In this document: positions 28,139-37,441 of the stretch, piece by piece
How positions within the stretch are numbered: position 1 is the stretch's first letter
How the letters are laid out: the number at the start of each line of letters is the position of its first letter
Source: Methylophaga sp. 42_25_T18
GTDB lineage: Bacteria > Pseudomonadota > Gammaproteobacteria > Nitrosococcales > Methylophagaceae
Assembly: GCA_002163085.1 (NCBI GenBank)
Contig: MAAJ01000008.1
Coordinates: 186,001 to 250,000, forward strand
Direction: 5' to 3'
Length of the DNA stretch: 64,000 bases
Translations under genes and position numbers: made by a program
Notes under the pieces: model-generated
What the model was told of the DNA's origin: nothing
Seen by the model: the letters and a program-made list of their open reading frames with translations, nothing else
The model's database searches: none

Positions 28139-29088
28139 TGCAATATTTTCCTAGAACTCTCTAACAATTCACAAGGAATGTCTTGATGTACATATAAGGG
28201 AAACAACCGAACAAGTTCACTGTTTTGATCTTCGTTAAACTTTTCAAATGTTCGATACCCAGCAGAAAAGCCTTTTTCTATTAATAATTTTGCTTTCTCT
28301 TCAGAAACTTCAATAGGAATAACTGACGGTAAACGACTATCAGGTAACTCTAGCCACTCAGGTAATAAAGATTGAACAATTTGTATACGCTCACGACGAG
28401 CATGTTCTATTTTATCCCAGCTTTCAAGGCCGTATAAAATGTCTCCAGTTGCCCATTTTGGTAAAGGGCCACCTGCTGACTCGGCAGAAAACCAAAGTGA
28501 TTCAAACCTAGGCCAATAGCTAGCTAGCAGTTTAAGCAACCAACGCGGCTGTGTATTTAGTTTATTATTATCTCGAAGTGCTTTGATGTCTTCCGCTGAT
28601 TGTTCATCACGACACCACACCACACCACCACCAAGACTACCTATTAATTTAGGTAAAGACCAAATTTCATACATCCCATTCAAAGGAAATAATTCACTCC
28701 CAGGATGACAGAAGCTATCAACAGCATCTTCAATAATTCTTGTATTTAAACTTGTGCGCTGTTGAATATAACCCCACTGATGATAAATCAAACTTATATT
28801 GTCGTGCTGGCTTAATTCTGCAGGTATTGGGGTTGCGACTCTCCCCACAGACTCGATAACACAGTGGCTAGCAAAAGGGAAAATTCCCACATAATCCGGT
28901 CGGGTAAGCTTCTGAGCCATCAAGGCTAAGACTATTCCAACCCTTGCACTCGATACAATTACAGGCACTCCAGAGCTATATCTCTGTTTTAATAATAACT
29001 CTATATCCGAAGTAGTTCCTTTTTTTAATCCTCTGAACCCTCCTCGAAGGTAACGAGATTTTGGCCATAGAAAATAGTTTTCAGACAT
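28135..29088 (-). CDS. Short DegT-like PLP-dependent protein
   Basis: IIEDAVDSFCHPG matches the cofactor-binding Asp region of DegT/DnrJ aminotransferases and WSLPKLIGSLGGGVVW the Schiff-base lysine (K147). At 317 residues it lacks roughly 60-70 residues of the usual enzyme, and the substrate-binding C-terminal part is reduced. It may act on a non-sugar substrate or a different sugar. It overlaps the GNAT gene by 4 bp and follows a FemAB-like gene by 1 bp, so the three probably work together. Confidence 0.68.
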   Translation of the reverse strand: MSENYFLWPKSRYLRGGFRGLKKGTTSDIELLLKQRYSSGVPVIVSSARVGIVLALMAQKLTRPDYVGIFPFASHCVIESVGRVATPIPAELSQHDNISLIYHQWGYIQQRTSLNTRIIEDAVDSFCHPGSELFPLNGMYEIWSLPKLIGSLGGGVVWCRDEQSAEDIKALRDNNKLNTQPRWLLKLLASYWPRFESLWFSAESAGGPLPKWATGDILYGLESWDKIEHARRERIQIVQSLLPEWLELPDSRLPSVIPIEVSEEKAKLLIEKGFSAGYRTFEKFNEDQNSELVRLFPLYVHQDIPCELLESSRKILQ

Positions 29089-29089
29089 A

Positions 29090-30082
29090 TTATGAATTTA
29101 CTTCTAAATTTACTCTAGCCATAGTGTTTCCACCAAAACCTCTCTTAAAAGCACTTATTGATAACTCTTTTTCAGTTGGCTCTTGCCGCTCTCCTGAAAA
29201 ACGTTGACCTGCAAGATCAAACCATTTGCATCCAATACTCTGTGCATGTAGAACAGCTTCCCAAATTACAACATGAGAAATTGGTTTATTAAATAACTCA
29301 CGTTTTGAAGCACTCACGCCATAGAAGCAATAGTCCAAGCTGTGTGAGAACAAAGCAGCAGAGACTAAATCTTCTCCCAAATAGCCAAAGACTAGGAAGG
29401 CTTCTCCTCCCTTGATCATTTCGAACTGAGCATCCCAACTCTGTTGGTTACGCGTTTCACGGCCTGCAGCTTCTATGTGTAATTCACGAAATATCTTCAA
29501 AGAATCAATTGTGACAGTTTTATTATCAATGACACGCAGGTCTAAATTTTTCTTCCCCCAATTAACGCCCCAACGACAACCTTTTGTCATCTGCTTAAAG
29601 AGTATGCCCGGATCAGTCCTAAGATCAACAACCTGAGTCCACTCAATATCTGATCGTGCTCCCAATGAAAGAAGGAACCTACCTACAGAGCTAATACTTC
29701 CTTCATCAGATAAAAACTCTGAGTGTGTCCAGTTCCAAAGCTCGGACGAAGTCATTAGCGACTCCATTTCCTTCTTAACCAATTTCCAAGCTTGTGAGCT
29801 TACATCTATTTCTTCATTAAGAATAAATAGAGTGGGCAAGTTAAAAACAGAAAAAGATGTTGTTCCTGATGAGTCAACGTTTGATGTAATCATCATTCCA
29901 GCTAGCGGCCCATTCTGACCTTCTACAATAAATGAGCAGTCTTCATGTTGCTTATCATCGTTATATGCCGAATAAAATGAGCGATTAAATTTTCCATATA
30001 ATGGATAACGTCTCGCTCCATTTTTCCATAACTCATCCCATAACAGTTCAAAGTTATCGCTACCTACTCTTATGACTCTCAT
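29090..30082 (-). CDS. FemAB/GNAT-fold acyltransferase
   Basis: The C-terminal half is typical of FemAB-like proteins: GEDLVSAALFSHSLDYCFYGVSA, then SHVVIWEAVLHAQSIGCKWFDLAG, then STARTING-like conserved helix ending GFGGN. The family moves acyl or aminoacyl groups onto amino groups of peptidoglycan or exopolysaccharides. In this position it could acylate an amino sugar with acetate or an amino acid. It lies 1 bp from the short DegT-like gene and 18 bp from pseF. Confidence 0.72.
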   Translation of the reverse strand: MRVIRVGSDNFELLWDELWKNGARRYPLYGKFNRSFYSAYNDDKQHEDCSFIVEGQNGPLAGMMITSNVDSSGTTSFSVFNLPTLFILNEEIDVSSQAWKLVKKEMESLMTSSELWNWTHSEFLSDEGSISSVGRFLLSLGARSDIEWTQVVDLRTDPGILFKQMTKGCRWGVNWGKKNLDLRVIDNKTVTIDSLKIFRELHIEAAGRETRNQQSWDAQFEMIKGGEAFLVFGYLGEDLVSAALFSHSLDYCFYGVSASKRELFNKPISHVVIWEAVLHAQSIGCKWFDLAGQRFSGERQEPTEKELSISAFKRGFGGNTMARVNLEVNS

Positions 30083-30100
30083 CTATCTTCTACTTCTTTT

Positions 30101-30805
30101 TCAATAATCAAGATGCAAGCCTCGATAGATTACTTCAGCAAACAGCCAATCATCCTCATTATCTATATCAACTGATCTACTCTTAGGCACTTCATACCCC
30201 ACAAAAGCCTCATCATCTCCTGCACCCTCTGCCATCAAAATTTTATTCTCAGGAAAGAAACAAAACATTCCCACATCAAAATATTTGTCTCCAAGGTCCT
30301 GAGACCGAATTGAAAACTTACCGGGCTGTAGAGGAGAAAGAATACCATTATCAGAACGATCAAATGCCCACTCTACTGGCACAGGATAAGGAGATACGGC
30401 TAAAACTTGTTTCCGTGATTCAAATTGTTCCATTAAAGCTGAAGCTCCAATTAAATCACTGGAATCTATCAGTGGTGCGCAAGGCATTATTAATACGACT
30501 TCGTCAAAAAAATGCCCTCTTTCACGATACTGTTCAACAACATATTTAAGAACAGGGACTATCGGTGTATGGTCATCTGCTAAATCTGCCGGCCTCATGA
30601 AATCTATATCAAACCCTAGCTCAACAACTTTCTCTGCAATGTTTCTACTGTCCGTTGATACATGAATGCATTCAAACAAGCCTGATTTGCGTGCAGCATC
30701 CAGGGCATATGCAATCATAGGTTTCCCACAAAAGTCACGAATATTTTTATTCGGAATCCGTTTTGAGCCTCCTCTAGCTGGAAGGATAGCGATTCTTCTT
30801 GTCAA
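30101..30805 (-). CDS. pseF: Pseudaminic acid cytidylyltransferase
   Basis: PseF activates pseudaminic acid to CMP-Pse5,7Ac2 with CTP. RIAILPARGGSKRIPNKNI is the CTP-binding signature, followed by CGKPMIAYALDAA, VSTDSRNIAEKV and SIRSQDLGDKYFDVGMFCFF, which are specific to the NeuA/PseF group. Length is 234. The start is a TTG at 30805 with AAGG about 9 nt upstream; no in-frame ATG is near. It is separated from the other pse genes by about 3 kb of tailoring genes. Confidence 0.88.
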   Translation of the reverse strand: MTRRIAILPARGGSKRIPNKNIRDFCGKPMIAYALDAARKSGLFECIHVSTDSRNIAEKVVELGFDIDFMRPADLADDHTPIVPVLKYVVEQYRERGHFFDEVVLIMPCAPLIDSSDLIGASALMEQFESRKQVLAVSPYPVPVEWAFDRSDNGILSPLQPGKFSIRSQDLGDKYFDVGMFCFFPENKILMAEGAGDDEAFVGYEVPKSRSVDIDNEDDWLFAEVIYRGLHLDY

Positions 30806-30833
30806 CTGCTTTGCCTTTTTTCTTTAATTGCTA

Positions 30834-31568
30834 TTAGTCATTTAACGACTTCTTTTTACGCTTTCTACCACTTCTTATTAATTCTAATGAGTGTTCAAAT
30901 CCACAATTGAATAACATATCAAGAATACTCATATGACTCAAAAACTCTCCAAACATTTGCTCATAAACCGGGTGCTCAAACTGCTGGTAATACAACTCTA
31001 TTCCTTCACGAGAAATTGCCCCTCCTGGTGTGTGCTGCTCTAAATATGCAGCAGAGCCAACGGGAGACAAATACTGGCCAGCTTCAAGCTTATTACATAT
31101 ATCGACCAACCTATCATCTTTCACACCATCAATCCCGCTCATCTCTGAAGACAATACAAAGTTAGTATCAATACCCAACTTAGATGAAATTGATTTAATC
31201 AGGGAAATATTAAAAGTACTTAACATTTGTTCTTCAGATAAAATCAGCGACTCAACATACGGATAAACTGAATCAAAGTATGCTGACTTTCTATAATTAC
31301 TATAAATACTTTTTAAATGTTTTTTTGTCCATGGGTGGTTTAAATTCAGTTCAGCCTGATCAATCATTGTCTCCATTCGGCCATTGGGCAGCTTTACACT
31401 TAGACTTAGCATAAGCGCACCACTCGCTGATTTAATTCTGTTGCGGACATGCCAATCACTTTTTTCTAACTTTACATCATCCAAAAATACAAACGTATCA
31501 ACGCTATCGATCAAGTCAAAATATCCACACCATGGAAAATATGTGGGTTGCATAACAGCACAAATCAC
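30834..31568 (-). CDS. WbqC-family protein
   Basis: The N-terminus VMQPTYFPWCGYFDLIDSVD and DDVKLEKSDWHVRNRIKSA match the WbqC-like family (PF08889), which is found in many O-antigen and nonulosonate clusters without a settled biochemical role. The 244-residue protein also has QYLSPVGSAAYLE and the C-terminal HMSILDMLFNCG. It starts at a GTG (31568) that overlaps the methyltransferase stop as GTGA. A basic Lys/Arg-rich tail ends the protein. Confidence 0.82.
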   Translation of the reverse strand: MICAVMQPTYFPWCGYFDLIDSVDTFVFLDDVKLEKSDWHVRNRIKSASGALMLSLSVKLPNGRMETMIDQAELNLNHPWTKKHLKSIYSNYRKSAYFDSVYPYVESLILSEEQMLSTFNISLIKSISSKLGIDTNFVLSSEMSGIDGVKDDRLVDICNKLEAGQYLSPVGSAAYLEQHTPGGAISREGIELYYQQFEHPVYEQMFGEFLSHMSILDMLFNCGFEHSLELIRSGRKRKKKSLND

Positions 31569-32203
31569 TTCATAGCATCCTTATATAAATACAGCGTATA
31601 TTCAAATGGAATACTGTTTTTCTTGACTAAATAATCGTGCTTTAAAGCAACTCTAGGAGTTATATTTCTCTTACAAAAATCAAATATATCTAGAGGGTTA
31701 GAATAAAAAAGTTCCTCTGCTTCATAATCCACATAAGTAGACATGGCATTAAAAGCAATACCTTTATTACAGCTAGAGAACATTTTCTCAATCGTATCAA
31801 GCATAAATGTTTTATTTTGTTCCATCTTATTATTGAATACACCGCTTAGAAGTATATAGTCATATCCTTTAGGAATAGCATCAACGGCTAAATCACACAC
31901 CGAAAACTCTACATTTGGATTATTACCATATTTGTTTTTAGCTAGCTCCACAAACTCAGCAACAAAATCTAAGCCAAGGTAACGACCTGAAAAATTTGTC
32001 TGCAATAGATATTCATACATATCGCCTAAACCACAACCAACATCGATAACAGAGTCTATGTTCTTATCAACCTCTGCCAACACTTCAAACCGCTTAAACT
32101 GAGATTCCTGATTAATGTGCTGAACGGCTGCTGGACTTGGTCCATGCTGCTCTAATAATTTTCTATAATGACTTTTAAGGTCTCTAATCATTCTGAAACT
32201 CAT
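31565..32203 (-). CDS. Class I SAM-dependent methyltransferase
   Basis: VIDVGCGLGDMYEYLL is the SAM-binding motif I, YLGLDFVAEFVELAK motif II and YDYILLSGVFNN motif IV. The 212-residue protein carries little beyond the core fold. It probably methylates a sugar or a sugar-linked acyl group. It overlaps the DegT-like gene by 20 bp and WbqC by 4 bp. Confidence 0.8.
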   Translation of the reverse strand: MSFRMIRDLKSHYRKLLEQHGPSPAAVQHINQESQFKRFEVLAEVDKNIDSVIDVGCGLGDMYEYLLQTNFSGRYLGLDFVAEFVELAKNKYGNNPNVEFSVCDLAVDAIPKGYDYILLSGVFNNKMEQNKTFMLDTIEKMFSSCNKGIAFNAMSTYVDYEAEELFYSNPLDIFDFCKRNITPRVALKHDYLVKKNSIPFEYTLYLYKDAMK

Positions 32204-33128
32204 TTACAAAATTAATGATGTCTAAAATTTGTTGTCTTGGTGTTTCTGGTCTTACAAAGATATTAACAATGTGATTCGAAAAATATTCAGCATTTTTCAA
32301 AAAAATACCGGTAGATAATTGATGTAATGACTTATAGTGACTAGTAATTATAACACCTTGTTTTCTAGCCACTTCTACCATTTCATCTCTGCGACTTTTA
32401 ACTATTACTGGGAAACGCCAATAAACGACATCCTCCAAAAATGGAAGTTTTACAATATTATCTCCAACAAGAGAATCGTGACAAAGCTTAGTATTTTCGA
32501 TTCGTTTTGTTACTGATGCATCTAAATTCAATAGTTTTTCAGTAATTTCATCATACCAATCCAAGCGCATGTTACATGAAAAAAAGTCATTTTTAGCTAC
32601 TATGTTTTTTACTTCATCAAACAGATCTTCTCGATCAGTTATTACTGCACCACCATAATTACAATTAACAATTTTGTCGTAACCAAAACTTACAATACTA
32701 ATATCACCAAAACTACCTAAAGGCCGTCCTTTAAATGTTCCCCCCATAGCTAAACAAGCATCTTCAACTAAGAATAGGCTTCGATCTTTTGCAAGGGCTT
32801 CAAGCTCATCTATTTGACAATAATGTCCATAACTATGAACAGCGACAATTGCCCTTGTTCTTTCTGATATAAGTTTTTCAGCTTCATCTGCGTTCATGCA
32901 AAAATCATTAAGACAGACGTCTGCTAATACTGGTGTATAACCAGCCAATTGAATAGCAAACAAAACAGCTGGACAGCAGATAGCAGGCATAATAATTTCT
33001 GCTCCGTGCGGGATTTTAGCTGCCTGCAAAGAAATAATTAACGCAGCACTTCCTGAACTAGTCAGTAGTCCATGTGTTCGCCCAAGCTTTTGAGTAACTG
33101 CGTGTGTTAACTCCTCAGTTAAAGCCAA
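32184..33128 (-). CDS. DegT/DnrJ-family aminotransferase, N-terminally short
   Basis: SSGSAALIISLQ, FLVEDACLAMGG (cofactor Asp) and SFGYDKIVNCNYGG (K152) are the PLP-site motifs of DegT/DnrJ enzymes. The sequence begins directly at the helix before SSGSAAL and so lacks some 30 residues of the usual N-terminus. The frame upstream of the TTG at 33128 is closed by a TAA eight codons upstream of the start region. At 314 residues it may be a reduced enzyme or need a partner. It overlaps its two methyltransferase neighbours. Confidence 0.75.
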   Translation of the reverse strand: MALTEELTHAVTQKLGRTHGLLTSSGSAALIISLQAAKIPHGAEIIMPAICCPAVLFAIQLAGYTPVLADVCLNDFCMNADEAEKLISERTRAIVAVHSYGHYCQIDELEALAKDRSLFLVEDACLAMGGTFKGRPLGSFGDISIVSFGYDKIVNCNYGGAVITDREDLFDEVKNIVAKNDFFSCNMRLDWYDEITEKLLNLDASVTKRIENTKLCHDSLVGDNIVKLPFLEDVVYWRFPVIVKSRRDEMVEVARKQGVIITSHYKSLHQLSTGIFLKNAEYFSNHIVNIFVRPETPRQQILDIINFVNEFQND

Positions 33129-33790
33129 ATTCTTAAATCCTTACGGTAGTCGTTCAATTTAAAACTCGCTGGTTGCTGCAGGACTTCAACTTTCTGTACT
33201 TTATTTTCCAACACACTTGAAATCCAGTCTAAGTCACAAAATGTCCATTCTGAATATCGATGTATGAGCGGAAGTGTTTTTTCGTAATCTAAATTACTTT
33301 CGCCTTTTATCTTAGCCTCAAATCTTTTATCCAATAAATCACCGATGAGGATGATTCCCCCTTGTTTTGTAACTCGGATCAATTCATCAATTGCTTGTAA
33401 TATGTATTCTTCACTCGGAAAATAATGAAAAATACTATAAGACAAGACTCGATCAAAAGTGCCATCTTTAAAGTCTAATTTTGCCGCTTCACCTACCTTA
33501 AAGTAACCATCCGGTAAAAGCTTTTTGGCATGTTCTACCATGGTAGCGGCATAATCTATCCCATAGATATCATCGACAGAATCTTTTAGCTGGGAGAGGA
33601 TAAGTCCATTTCCACATCCCACATCTATAATTGAGTCTATTTTCCCATCCAACACCAGCTTGTTTCGAATATCTGCCACTAATGCATCCCATTCAGTATC
33701 ATTGACTGGCCGACAAACTTGCATTTTATAGCTCTCAGAACTAATAGCTTGCAGCTCCCACTCATTTTTCTTATCCGTATAGGTCGCCAT
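33119..33790 (-). CDS. Class I SAM-dependent methyltransferase
   Basis: IIDVGCGNGLILSQL (motif I), IYGIDYAATMVEHAKK (motif II) and DRVLSYSIFHYFPS (motif IV) define the fold. The 223-residue protein is similar in build to the methyltransferase at 31565-32203. The two bracket the short DegT-like gene with overlapping reading frames. Substrate is unknown. Confidence 0.82.
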   Translation of the reverse strand: MATYTDKKNEWELQAISSESYKMQVCRPVNDTEWDALVADIRNKLVLDGKIDSIIDVGCGNGLILSQLKDSVDDIYGIDYAATMVEHAKKLLPDGYFKVGEAAKLDFKDGTFDRVLSYSIFHYFPSEEYILQAIDELIRVTKQGGIILIGDLLDKRFEAKIKGESNLDYEKTLPLIHRYSEWTFCDLDWISSVLENKVQKVEVLQQPASFKLNDYRKDLRIWL

Positions 33791-33793
33791 CGC

Positions 33794-34768
33794 TTATACC
33801 TTTAATAACTGTTTTGCGAGCTTTAGTGTCGATGAGGTCTCAAATTTTTCCACCGCATTTCGTCTTATTCTTTCTAATGTCTGTTTTTTCAAAAACTCTT
33901 GTATAGAGGATTTCACCAACTCAGGGTTGCTATCAAGTAACTCAACTAGTCCCATGTCATATGTAAGGTTTTCTTTTGCAAAAATTTGTGTATCAACTGC
34001 TTGCCCCTCATTTTGTGAGATCGCTGCATTCGGAATACAACAATATGCAACTTCATATTTACTCAACCCGCCACCCGTAATAAATATATCTGCATTACTA
34101 TAATATTTCTCTATCTCACTAATTAATGGTAGATAGGTAACACTATTCCTGCTCAATTGTTGTGTATGTTGTCGGGAAGTGTTTTTATCAACTAAAAATA
34201 TCTGTTTATTTGAAACTGTTTCATCGACAATACGCACTAGTTTTTTACCAGCGTTTGTTTCATCCCCCCCTCCGATGAAAATGAAAATATTTTGTAATTC
34301 TAATTTTTCAGTATGTATATTTTTTTCTCGAATATCTCTAAGAGAAAGCTTAAAAGGGAAATATTCCAAGCCAAGGCACTTCTTTGGACTAGTGTAAGTC
34401 ATCATTTCGGCATTAAGCCTAAAATTGATGACAAGATCTAATTTACTCAGATCAAAATTGTTAAAATCATCTATTTTTATAAATGTATTTACTTGCTGCC
34501 TTATCGCATCTATATCAACTTGAGTAATATTATAATCATCAAGGACTAGCATATGCTCCCTATACTCACGCAAGTCATTAGTGGATATGAAGGGTATGTC
34601 CGAACTACTTAATAATGTGGTTGCAAAAAGATTAAAATTCCCATTAAAAATCAATTCAACATTAGACTCAAGGTACTTCACCGAATTTGCTATATTCAAG
34701 CATCGTGTAAAATGCCCTAAACCACTCTGCTTATCTGCATTACACTGAAAAATAATTTTACTGGTCAT
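33794..34768 (-). CDS. pseG: PseG, UDP-2,4-diacetamido-trideoxy-altropyranose hydrolase
   Basis: PseG removes UDP from UDP-2,4-diacetamido-2,4,6-trideoxy-beta-L-altropyranose, giving the free sugar used by PseI. The N-terminal FQCNADKQSGLGHFTRCLNIA is the family signature (GxGHxxR with the catalytic His). IFIGGGDETNAGK and FITGGGLSKYEVAYC are the MurG-like nucleotide site. The 324 residues correspond to PseG alone; there is no fused PseH domain. Confidence 0.87.
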   Translation of the reverse strand: MTSKIIFQCNADKQSGLGHFTRCLNIANSVKYLESNVELIFNGNFNLFATTLLSSSDIPFISTNDLREYREHMLVLDDYNITQVDIDAIRQQVNTFIKIDDFNNFDLSKLDLVINFRLNAEMMTYTSPKKCLGLEYFPFKLSLRDIREKNIHTEKLELQNIFIFIGGGDETNAGKKLVRIVDETVSNKQIFLVDKNTSRQHTQQLSRNSVTYLPLISEIEKYYSNADIFITGGGLSKYEVAYCCIPNAAISQNEGQAVDTQIFAKENLTYDMGLVELLDSNPELVKSSIQEFLKKQTLERIRRNAVEKFETSSTLKLAKQLLKV

Positions 34769-34806
34769 GGATTCTTGTATTATTCAGAACACTACTCTGT
34801 AGTGTT

Positions 34807-36204
34807 TTATGAAAATCGTCCTTTGATATCTTCATATGCCGACTTGAGTACATCGGCATGCAACCATTGTTTTCCACTGAATCGACCCGAAACACTAATA
34901 TTGTCAAAAGAATTTATAAGTTGCTGATAGTTCCTACTTGTCGCAGTACTCTGTTCAAATGTTGGTACAGGAAAAGTGTTATGGATAGTCTGGCGTAACT
35001 GACTTAGTACTTTTGCATCCTCAGATATTAATTCCATTTCAACTAACTCCTTGAGCATATCATCTGCAGTTATCAATTCAGCATCATCTCTTCCTGACAA
35101 AGCTTCAATACTGAGATTAAAAATTTTCTTTTCTTTTTCATTTTGTCTCAAGTTTGGGAACAAAGTCACCCGAAAACTTTTTGCATTTATATCCCAGTTC
35201 CAAATGTAATGTGACTCTATATTTAATATTGGTTTATCAAAATTAAAATGAAAAATATTTGCAGTTCTGAAATCAACCTTAGTTTTTTCCAGTTCGAATC
35301 CAGCTGCTTTTAGTGCAAAAACGGGGGGAGCACTCCAATAAAGAAAATCACAATCAATGCTTTTCTTACTATTACCTAAAGTAATAGATGTAATTGAATT
35401 ATCTTGATGTTCAATCTGACTCACATGCTCTTCTGTGAGGAATACAACGTTCTTACTCTTTGCTTGTTCTATTAAACTATCAACCCACCCTTGAACACCC
35501 TTATTATCTCTCGGATAGTAATAAGTACACTCTGGCACAGCATCTCGCTTAAAACGTTCATCAGCATCACTCATTAGGTGATACCCAAGTTTATCATCAA
35601 AAGCCTCAAGCTCTTTTAATTTGTTTGTGACTTCGGCATTTAAACCCAAAAGACGAGTTAGGCCAAAATAATTTACCGATGAATTTGTTTCAAGTGAATC
35701 TAGGGCGACATTCGCACCATACAATTTTTTAATTAAAGGAAAAACTATTTCCTCTGTGAAGGTAGGGCCAATTGTTTGTTCAAGATAACTGGCAACATCA
35801 GTAGCAGCACTTTTCTCTGATCTCGATAATAATTCGACAATTCCCTTTTCATAAATCTGAGATGGTAAGTTTCTGGTGTCGACCAGTTGCGTTTCTAGAT
35901 TCCATTTACCATTAAAATAATGTCCCGTTTTCAATCGTCCTAATTTATTCCATGTTTTATATCTTTCCGACTCTAAACCAAAAAGGATATTATCAATCTC
36001 TGGCACCATAGTAGTATTTGGTATGTGACTCCCCTGATCGTACACAACACCAGCTTCATCCTGAACAGATCTTAATAAACCACCACAGGTCTTCTCAGTT
36101 TCAATAAGATAAACATTTTCAAAAACATCCGCCAGTAAAATAGACGAGAACAATCCACTTAGCCCACCACCAACAACAACACAACTTTTCTTCATGCCTA
36201 ACAT
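34807..36204 (-). CDS. FAD-dependent oxidoreductase, UGM/protoporphyrinogen-oxidase-like
   Basis: SCVVVGGGLSGLFSSILLAD is the FAD-binding GxGxxG motif, followed by VYLIETEKTCGGLLRS and DQGSHIPN, typical of the amine oxidase and UDP-galactopyranose mutase group. The C-terminal SVSGRFSGKQWLHADVLKSA is the second FAD contact. The 465-residue protein lies between pseG and pseI, so a sugar substrate (ring contraction or oxidation) is plausible. It could also oxidise an acyl or amino substituent. Start is the ATG at 36204 with GAGG nearby; an ATG at 36195 is possible. Confidence 0.72.
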   Translation of the reverse strand: MLGMKKSCVVVGGGLSGLFSSILLADVFENVYLIETEKTCGGLLRSVQDEAGVVYDQGSHIPNTTMVPEIDNILFGLESERYKTWNKLGRLKTGHYFNGKWNLETQLVDTRNLPSQIYEKGIVELLSRSEKSAATDVASYLEQTIGPTFTEEIVFPLIKKLYGANVALDSLETNSSVNYFGLTRLLGLNAEVTNKLKELEAFDDKLGYHLMSDADERFKRDAVPECTYYYPRDNKGVQGWVDSLIEQAKSKNVVFLTEEHVSQIEHQDNSITSITLGNSKKSIDCDFLYWSAPPVFALKAAGFELEKTKVDFRTANIFHFNFDKPILNIESHYIWNWDINAKSFRVTLFPNLRQNEKEKKIFNLSIEALSGRDDAELITADDMLKELVEMELISEDAKVLSQLRQTIHNTFPVPTFEQSTATSRNYQQLINSFDNISVSGRFSGKQWLHADVLKSAYEDIKGRFS

Positions 36205-36255
36205 CCTTCCTCGTCTATAGTTTTCTGCCGTAAAATCTCATTGAGTGTTAACTTA

Positions 36256-37320
36256 TTAAATATCTTTCTCAACTAACATATCCAATTGAAATCTATCTCC
36301 TTTTCGCAAATCCTTACAGACAATTTTCCCCATAACAGCTTCATAATATTTAGGATGTAGGCCATAAGAAGGTCTAACTGATTTTAAATTTTCTGGAGAA
36401 ATGACATCGCCTTTTTTAATATTTTTACTTATATACAATGAACGTTTTGCCAGAAGGTTTTTTTCTGCTGCGGGTGAAATTGAATAATCAATTTTACCAA
36501 GTGCTTTTTCAACCGTGCGAACTTCGTTCACCATTTCACCAAATTCCTCTGGGGTCAATGAAAAAAAGCCATCTACCGATTTGTCATCCTTATTTAATAC
36601 AAAATGCTTTTCAATAACTTTTGCACCAAGTGCCACAGCTGCCACAGGAACCCCATTTCCAAGAGAGTGATCAGAGATTCCCGCAATGCATTGGAACCTC
36701 TGTGCCATATCAGGAATTGTTCTCAGATTAATATCTTCTGGCGGAGCCGGGTAAGCCGTTGTACATTTCAGTAAGGCATAATCCCGACAGCCGTTATTTC
36801 GTAAAGTCTGTATGGCCAACTCTATATCTTCTACAGTTGAAAGCCCAGTCGAAATAATCACCGGTTTACCCGTTTGGGCTACACGTTTAATTAGGGGAAT
36901 ATCGGTAATTTCTGGCGAAGCAATTTTATATGCAGGTGCATTCAATTTTTCTAAAAGCTCAACTGCGCTAGCATCAAACGGAGCTGAAAAAACGTCAATC
37001 CCAATTTTTTTGCCTTCTCTGAATAAATCTTCATGCCATTCCCATGGTGTGAACGCCTTCTCGTATAAAGAGTAGAGTGAATTATGACTTTCCCATGGGT
37101 TGCCCTTAGGCAAAAGAAAATCCTCGCGGTCCGAGTCTAGTGTAATCGTATCAGCTCTATATGTCTGTAACTTGATGGCATTCGCGCCACATGCTTTTGC
37201 CGCATGAATTATTGCAATTGCTTTATCAAAATCACCACAATGGTTTGCAGACATTTCAGCAATTATGTAACAACCGTTACCGTCACCTATTGTTGTATTA
37301 TTTATCCTAAATTCTGACAT
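36256..37320 (-). CDS. pseI: Pseudaminic acid synthase
   Basis: PseI condenses the free 6-deoxy-altrose derivative with phosphoenolpyruvate to give pseudaminic acid. YIIAEMSANHCGDFDKAIAII and KLQTYRADTIT are typical of the NeuB/PseI TIM barrel. SDHSLGNGVPVAAVALGAKVIEKHF supplies the metal and PEP contacts, and a C-terminal antifreeze-like SAF domain (ENLKSVRPSYGLHPKYY) follows. Length is 354. LPKGNPWESHNSLYSLYE is more PseI-like than NeuB-like. Confidence 0.92.
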   Translation of the reverse strand: MSEFRINNTTIGDGNGCYIIAEMSANHCGDFDKAIAIIHAAKACGANAIKLQTYRADTITLDSDREDFLLPKGNPWESHNSLYSLYEKAFTPWEWHEDLFREGKKIGIDVFSAPFDASAVELLEKLNAPAYKIASPEITDIPLIKRVAQTGKPVIISTGLSTVEDIELAIQTLRNNGCRDYALLKCTTAYPAPPEDINLRTIPDMAQRFQCIAGISDHSLGNGVPVAAVALGAKVIEKHFVLNKDDKSVDGFFSLTPEEFGEMVNEVRTVEKALGKIDYSISPAAEKNLLAKRSLYISKNIKKGDVISPENLKSVRPSYGLHPKYYEAVMGKIVCKDLRKGDRFQLDMLVEKDI

Positions 37321-37419
37321 ATTGGAATTATTTAACTCCTAATTATTAAAACTGATTTTGCTATCACTTAGACGCTCAATAAACACTTTTTATCTATCTT
37401 TGAGGAAATGGAAAATAGC

Positions 37420-37441
37420 ATGTTATTTATCCCGATAACAT
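37420..37441. repeat. 7-bp inverted repeat between pseC and pseI
   Basis: ATGTTAT (37420-37426) and ATAACAT (37435-37441) face each other across 8 bp in the 174-bp gap between pseC and pseI. It could be an operator or a weak, AT-only stem. There is no T-run next to it that would make a convincing terminator. Confidence 0.35.
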
